From an uncultured Desulfobacterales bacterium (GTDB lineage: Bacteria; Desulfobacterota; Desulfobacteria; Desulfobacterales; G020354645): DNA of 14,172 nt. Positions 11,933-14,172 of the stretch are shown here, piece by piece; within the stretch, counting starts at the first letter, position 1, and every line of letters starts with the position of its first letter. Under the pieces are notes generated by a model. That model was not told where the DNA came from and made no database searches. It was given only the letters and a program-made list of their open reading frames with translations. The stretch covers positions 1-14,172 of the forward strand of contig CAMYNZ010000047.1 of assembly GCA_947259865.1 (NCBI GenBank), read 5' to 3'. A program made the position numbers and the translations under genes.

Positions 11933-13081
11933 CTAGCTTTTATCAGCAAACAGCAGCTTACCTTCGCCATAAACGACCGCCGGAAAGCTGTCCATATGAA
12001 AAGGATCCCCTTTCCAACCGATAAAGGAAGCCCACTTACCCCTTTCAAGGGTCCCGACAATACGGTTTATTCCAAGGATGTGCGCATTTTTGCGGGTAAT
12101 CAGTTCGACCGCCTGTTGTTTATTAAATCCTGCCCGTAAAAACCAGCGAGTTTGCAGTAAGAGCTGCCGGGCAAGCACCACCGGGTGATCAGTCATCAGG
12201 CCAAACGTTACCCCGGATTCGAGCAGGTGGTGGATGTTGCGCCAATTTTCGTGTTTTAATTCTACCTTATAGGCAAAGGAATCAATCGGTCCGTAGACCA
12301 GGGGTATGCCTCGTTTTTTCAGTTCTCGAAACACATCCGGTTTGTTTACATCCATGGCATGCTCCACCGATACGTTAATACTAAATTCATCCACCAGGCG
12401 AAGCAGGGCTGCAATATCATCAATTTTATGGACGTGGGCCCGCATGCGGCTCTTTTTTTGCAGCAAATCTCTTAATACACATTCTTCTGCCGAAAATGTA
12501 ATCTCCTGCTTTTTAGCACCCTTGGCTTTTTGGTACCGATGCATCTTGAGCCTGACTTCATCGAGTTTGCTTCGCAAAATAGCTGCGGCTCCCATTCGGG
12601 TCGTCGGGCGGTTTCCTTTCCAGGTTTTGGTAGACATGGGGTTAAAGCCGAAAGCAGCTTTGACGCCAGCCCTTGCAATCAGGGCAGCGGTGGTGTCTTT
12701 GCCATAATTTCGAATCACGGCTGAATGCCCCCCGATAATATTACCGCTGCCTGGGACGACACAGGAGTAAAGAACACCCATCTCGATTGCATCCCTGAAG
12801 GCAACATCGTCCATCTGGACCGAGTCCAGGGCATCCGGCAGGGCCAGGATGGAATCAAGATGTTCGTTTGCCTCCGACTCTCCAGAGGGCTCACCTGCGC
12901 GTGACATTCCGATGTGACTGTGAGGATCAATAAACGCCGGTGTTACAACCTCATATTCTCCGATAAGCTCACCATTTTTTGAAGTTGAAACGCCAGTGGT
13001 TTTAGTCCCGCTGAACTTCAAATAGGCATTTTGTTTGATCGCCTTACCGGTATAAATCGTTTTAGCATATATGCATTTCAT
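11933..13081 (-). CDS. Amidohydrolase-superfamily metal-dependent hydrolase
   Basis: Hydrolyses a C-N bond with one or two metal ions; the substrate is unknown. It has 382 residues and all metal ligands of the imidazolonepropionase-like amidohydrolases: H54/H56 in DPHSHIG, H216/H218 in AHVHK, H241 in VEHAMD and D298 in TDHP. The family-typical GSGNIIGGHSAVIRNYG (111-127) and the conserved KTWKGNRPTTRMG (152-164) loop are present. The start at 13081 has AAAGGA 6 nt upstream. It follows the deacetylase gene by 10 nt, so the two are co-transcribed and probably act on one pathway. It has no signal peptide, so is cytoplasmic. It is neither a urease nor a dihydroorotase by motif. Imidazolonepropionase itself (HutI) is possible, but no other hut gene is seen. 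Confidence 0.88.
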   Translation of the reverse strand: MKCIYAKTIYTGKAIKQNAYLKFSGTKTTGVSTSKNGELIGEYEVVTPAFIDPHSHIGMSRAGEPSGESEANEHLDSILALPDALDSVQMDDVAFRDAIEMGVLYSCVVPGSGNIIGGHSAVIRNYGKDTTAALIARAGVKAAFGFNPMSTKTWKGNRPTTRMGAAAILRSKLDEVRLKMHRYQKAKGAKKQEITFSAEECVLRDLLQKKSRMRAHVHKIDDIAALLRLVDEFSINVSVEHAMDVNKPDVFRELKKRGIPLVYGPIDSFAYKVELKHENWRNIHHLLESGVTFGLMTDHPVVLARQLLLQTRWFLRAGFNKQQAVELITRKNAHILGINRIVGTLERGKWASFIGWKGDPFHMDSFPAVVYGEGKLLFADKS

Positions 13082-13091
13082 ATGATTTCCT

Positions 13092-14111
13092 TTATTGCTT
13101 CGGCCGGGATAAAAAATCCATCAGAGCCCATTGCAAAAATTGAGTATAAACCTCCCAGGCGTGCTCTCCATATCCACCGGCCATAAGATATGCGCGAGGT
13201 ATATTCTTGTGCTTTAAGAAATTGTAAACCATGAGATCACGTGTTTTAAGTTGTTCCAGAGATAGTTGTAGGCCACTGGTTGAAGGCAGTGTATCCTTGG
13301 CATAGGGATCCGCACCGCAAACCACCACTGCAATATCGGGGGTTGCCAATGGGTCAAGTTTGCGAAGACCCTTGCGCAGTTCACCGACATACAGGTGGTC
13401 CTCCCCGGGGGCGATGGGAATATCGATATCACTCGGGATAAATGAAGGATTAAGGATACCATTTTTGTCATATTTATCGCCGTCCAATGGCCACCCCTTG
13501 GCCATATGAATACTCAGGGTCGTTATGGAATTATCATCGGCAGTCAATGCGGCTGTCCCATCTCCTTTGTGGGCATCAACGTCGAGAATCCATGCAGTTT
13601 TAATCCGCCTTTCGGCCTGGAGTCTGCGCACGGCAATAACGATATCATTTATAATGCAAAAACCATTGCCATAATGTTTCTGGGCGTGATGCATTCCGCC
13701 ACCGAAATAAAAGCAGAATCCTTTCTGCAACGCTACGTTACAGCATTGCCAGGTTCCAGCAACCCGGTCCAGAATTCTGCCGAAAAGGTCGGTCAGGGGC
13801 AAGGTTGCTTTTTGCGGATTATATCGAAAAAAATGGCCCCGGCTGTCAATCAATTCAAAAGTCTTAACAATCTCATTTTCGAGTGCATCCGAGTATAACT
13901 TTTGAATGTATTTTTTTGAATGCACCCGCAGCAGATCGGATTTACTTATTTTTTCGGCAGACTTTGCCAGGTGCCATCTGTTTATTTGACTGCCTAGTAT
14001 CGGATGGGTTGCCAGGGCATTAAATGTCTTGGAGGCGCGGCTGTCATATACCGGAATTTCGATGCCGAACTCAAATAGACTGAACTTGTGCTTATTATCA
14101 TATATGATCAT
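13092..14111 (-). CDS. HDAC-superfamily deacetylase (arginase-fold)
   Basis: Zinc-dependent removal of acetyl groups from acetylated amines, by family. The protein is 339 residues. Active-site features: tandem His in GGGMHHA (H141/H142), zinc ligands D179 and H181 in DVDAHKGDG, D268 in CGADPY, and the transition-state Tyr Y314 in AGGYG. The position after H181 is Lys, where many members have His; a Gln in HDAC11-type proteins shows this position tolerates change. Relatives include AcuC and acetylpolyamine amidohydrolases. It is first in a two-gene operon with the amidohydrolase (gap 10 nt). The ATG at 14111 has a moderate SD (GGGAA, 7 nt). Bacterial members act on small molecules as well as proteins, so calling it a histone deacetylase would be wrong. 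The promoter lies beyond the window or in the last 60 nt, where I see nothing clear. Confidence 0.9.
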   Translation of the reverse strand: MIIYDNKHKFSLFEFGIEIPVYDSRASKTFNALATHPILGSQINRWHLAKSAEKISKSDLLRVHSKKYIQKLYSDALENEIVKTFELIDSRGHFFRYNPQKATLPLTDLFGRILDRVAGTWQCCNVALQKGFCFYFGGGMHHAQKHYGNGFCIINDIVIAVRRLQAERRIKTAWILDVDAHKGDGTAALTADDNSITTLSIHMAKGWPLDGDKYDKNGILNPSFIPSDIDIPIAPGEDHLYVGELRKGLRKLDPLATPDIAVVVCGADPYAKDTLPSTSGLQLSLEQLKTRDLMVYNFLKHKNIPRAYLMAGGYGEHAWEVYTQFLQWALMDFLSRPKQ

Positions 14112-14172
14112 TGGACAGTTCCCGGATATTCAATGTAATCTATGCAACCACCTCTAATTTTGTTACCACATA

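Overview
The window looks like a chromosomal segment of a Gram-negative anaerobe, most likely a member of the Desulfobacterota (a Desulfobacterales-type sulfate reducer). This is inferred from the gene mix: a stand-alone YcaO fused to TPRs, tiny Cys-rich proteins, a GAF-cyclase, YqgE, and a his cluster interrupted by a lipoprotein. No marker gene here fixes the taxonomy. I see no phage, integrase, transposase or CRISPR array.

Left block (1-3.8 kb, all minus strand). A small Cys-rich protein is followed by hisB, an unrecognised lipoprotein that overlaps hisA by ATGA, then hisA, then the 5' part of dnaG. The dnaG reading frame is open to the left edge, starts at a TTG codon, and has a near-consensus sigma70 promoter.

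Middle block (3.85-4.8 kb) has no conventional gene but is unusually structured. It holds a 26-bp palindromic tandem repeat (locus A), a minus-strand terminator, and a chain of micro-ORFs with strong Shine-Dalgarno sequences. Two paralogous hairpins (4124-4187 and 4408-4479) share one architecture and show compensatory base changes. In the first, one anti-SD segment can pair with either of two SDs. This is the best candidate in the window for something undescribed. A minus-strand tRNA-Ala(CGC) follows at 4797-4872.

Right of the tRNA lie a plus-strand YcaO-TPR protein (4993-6726), a frameshifted mini-ORF, repeat locus B, a 48-residue four-Cys protein (7172-7318), yqgE (minus), and a large membrane GAF-GAF-GAF class III nucleotide cyclase (minus). 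Divergent from the cyclase is dtd, whose promoter places the transcription start on the ATG, so the mRNA is probably leaderless. Between dtd and the convergent last operon lie AAAGT-rich inverted repeats and repeat locus C. That operon, minus strand, is an HDAC-type deacetylase followed by an amidohydrolase, 10 nt apart.

Functional links: hisB and hisA belong to histidine biosynthesis, and the deacetylase/amidohydrolase pair probably acts on a common amide substrate. The 26-bp palindromic repeats occur at three intergenic loci plus one decayed locus, so they are a dispersed REP-like family.
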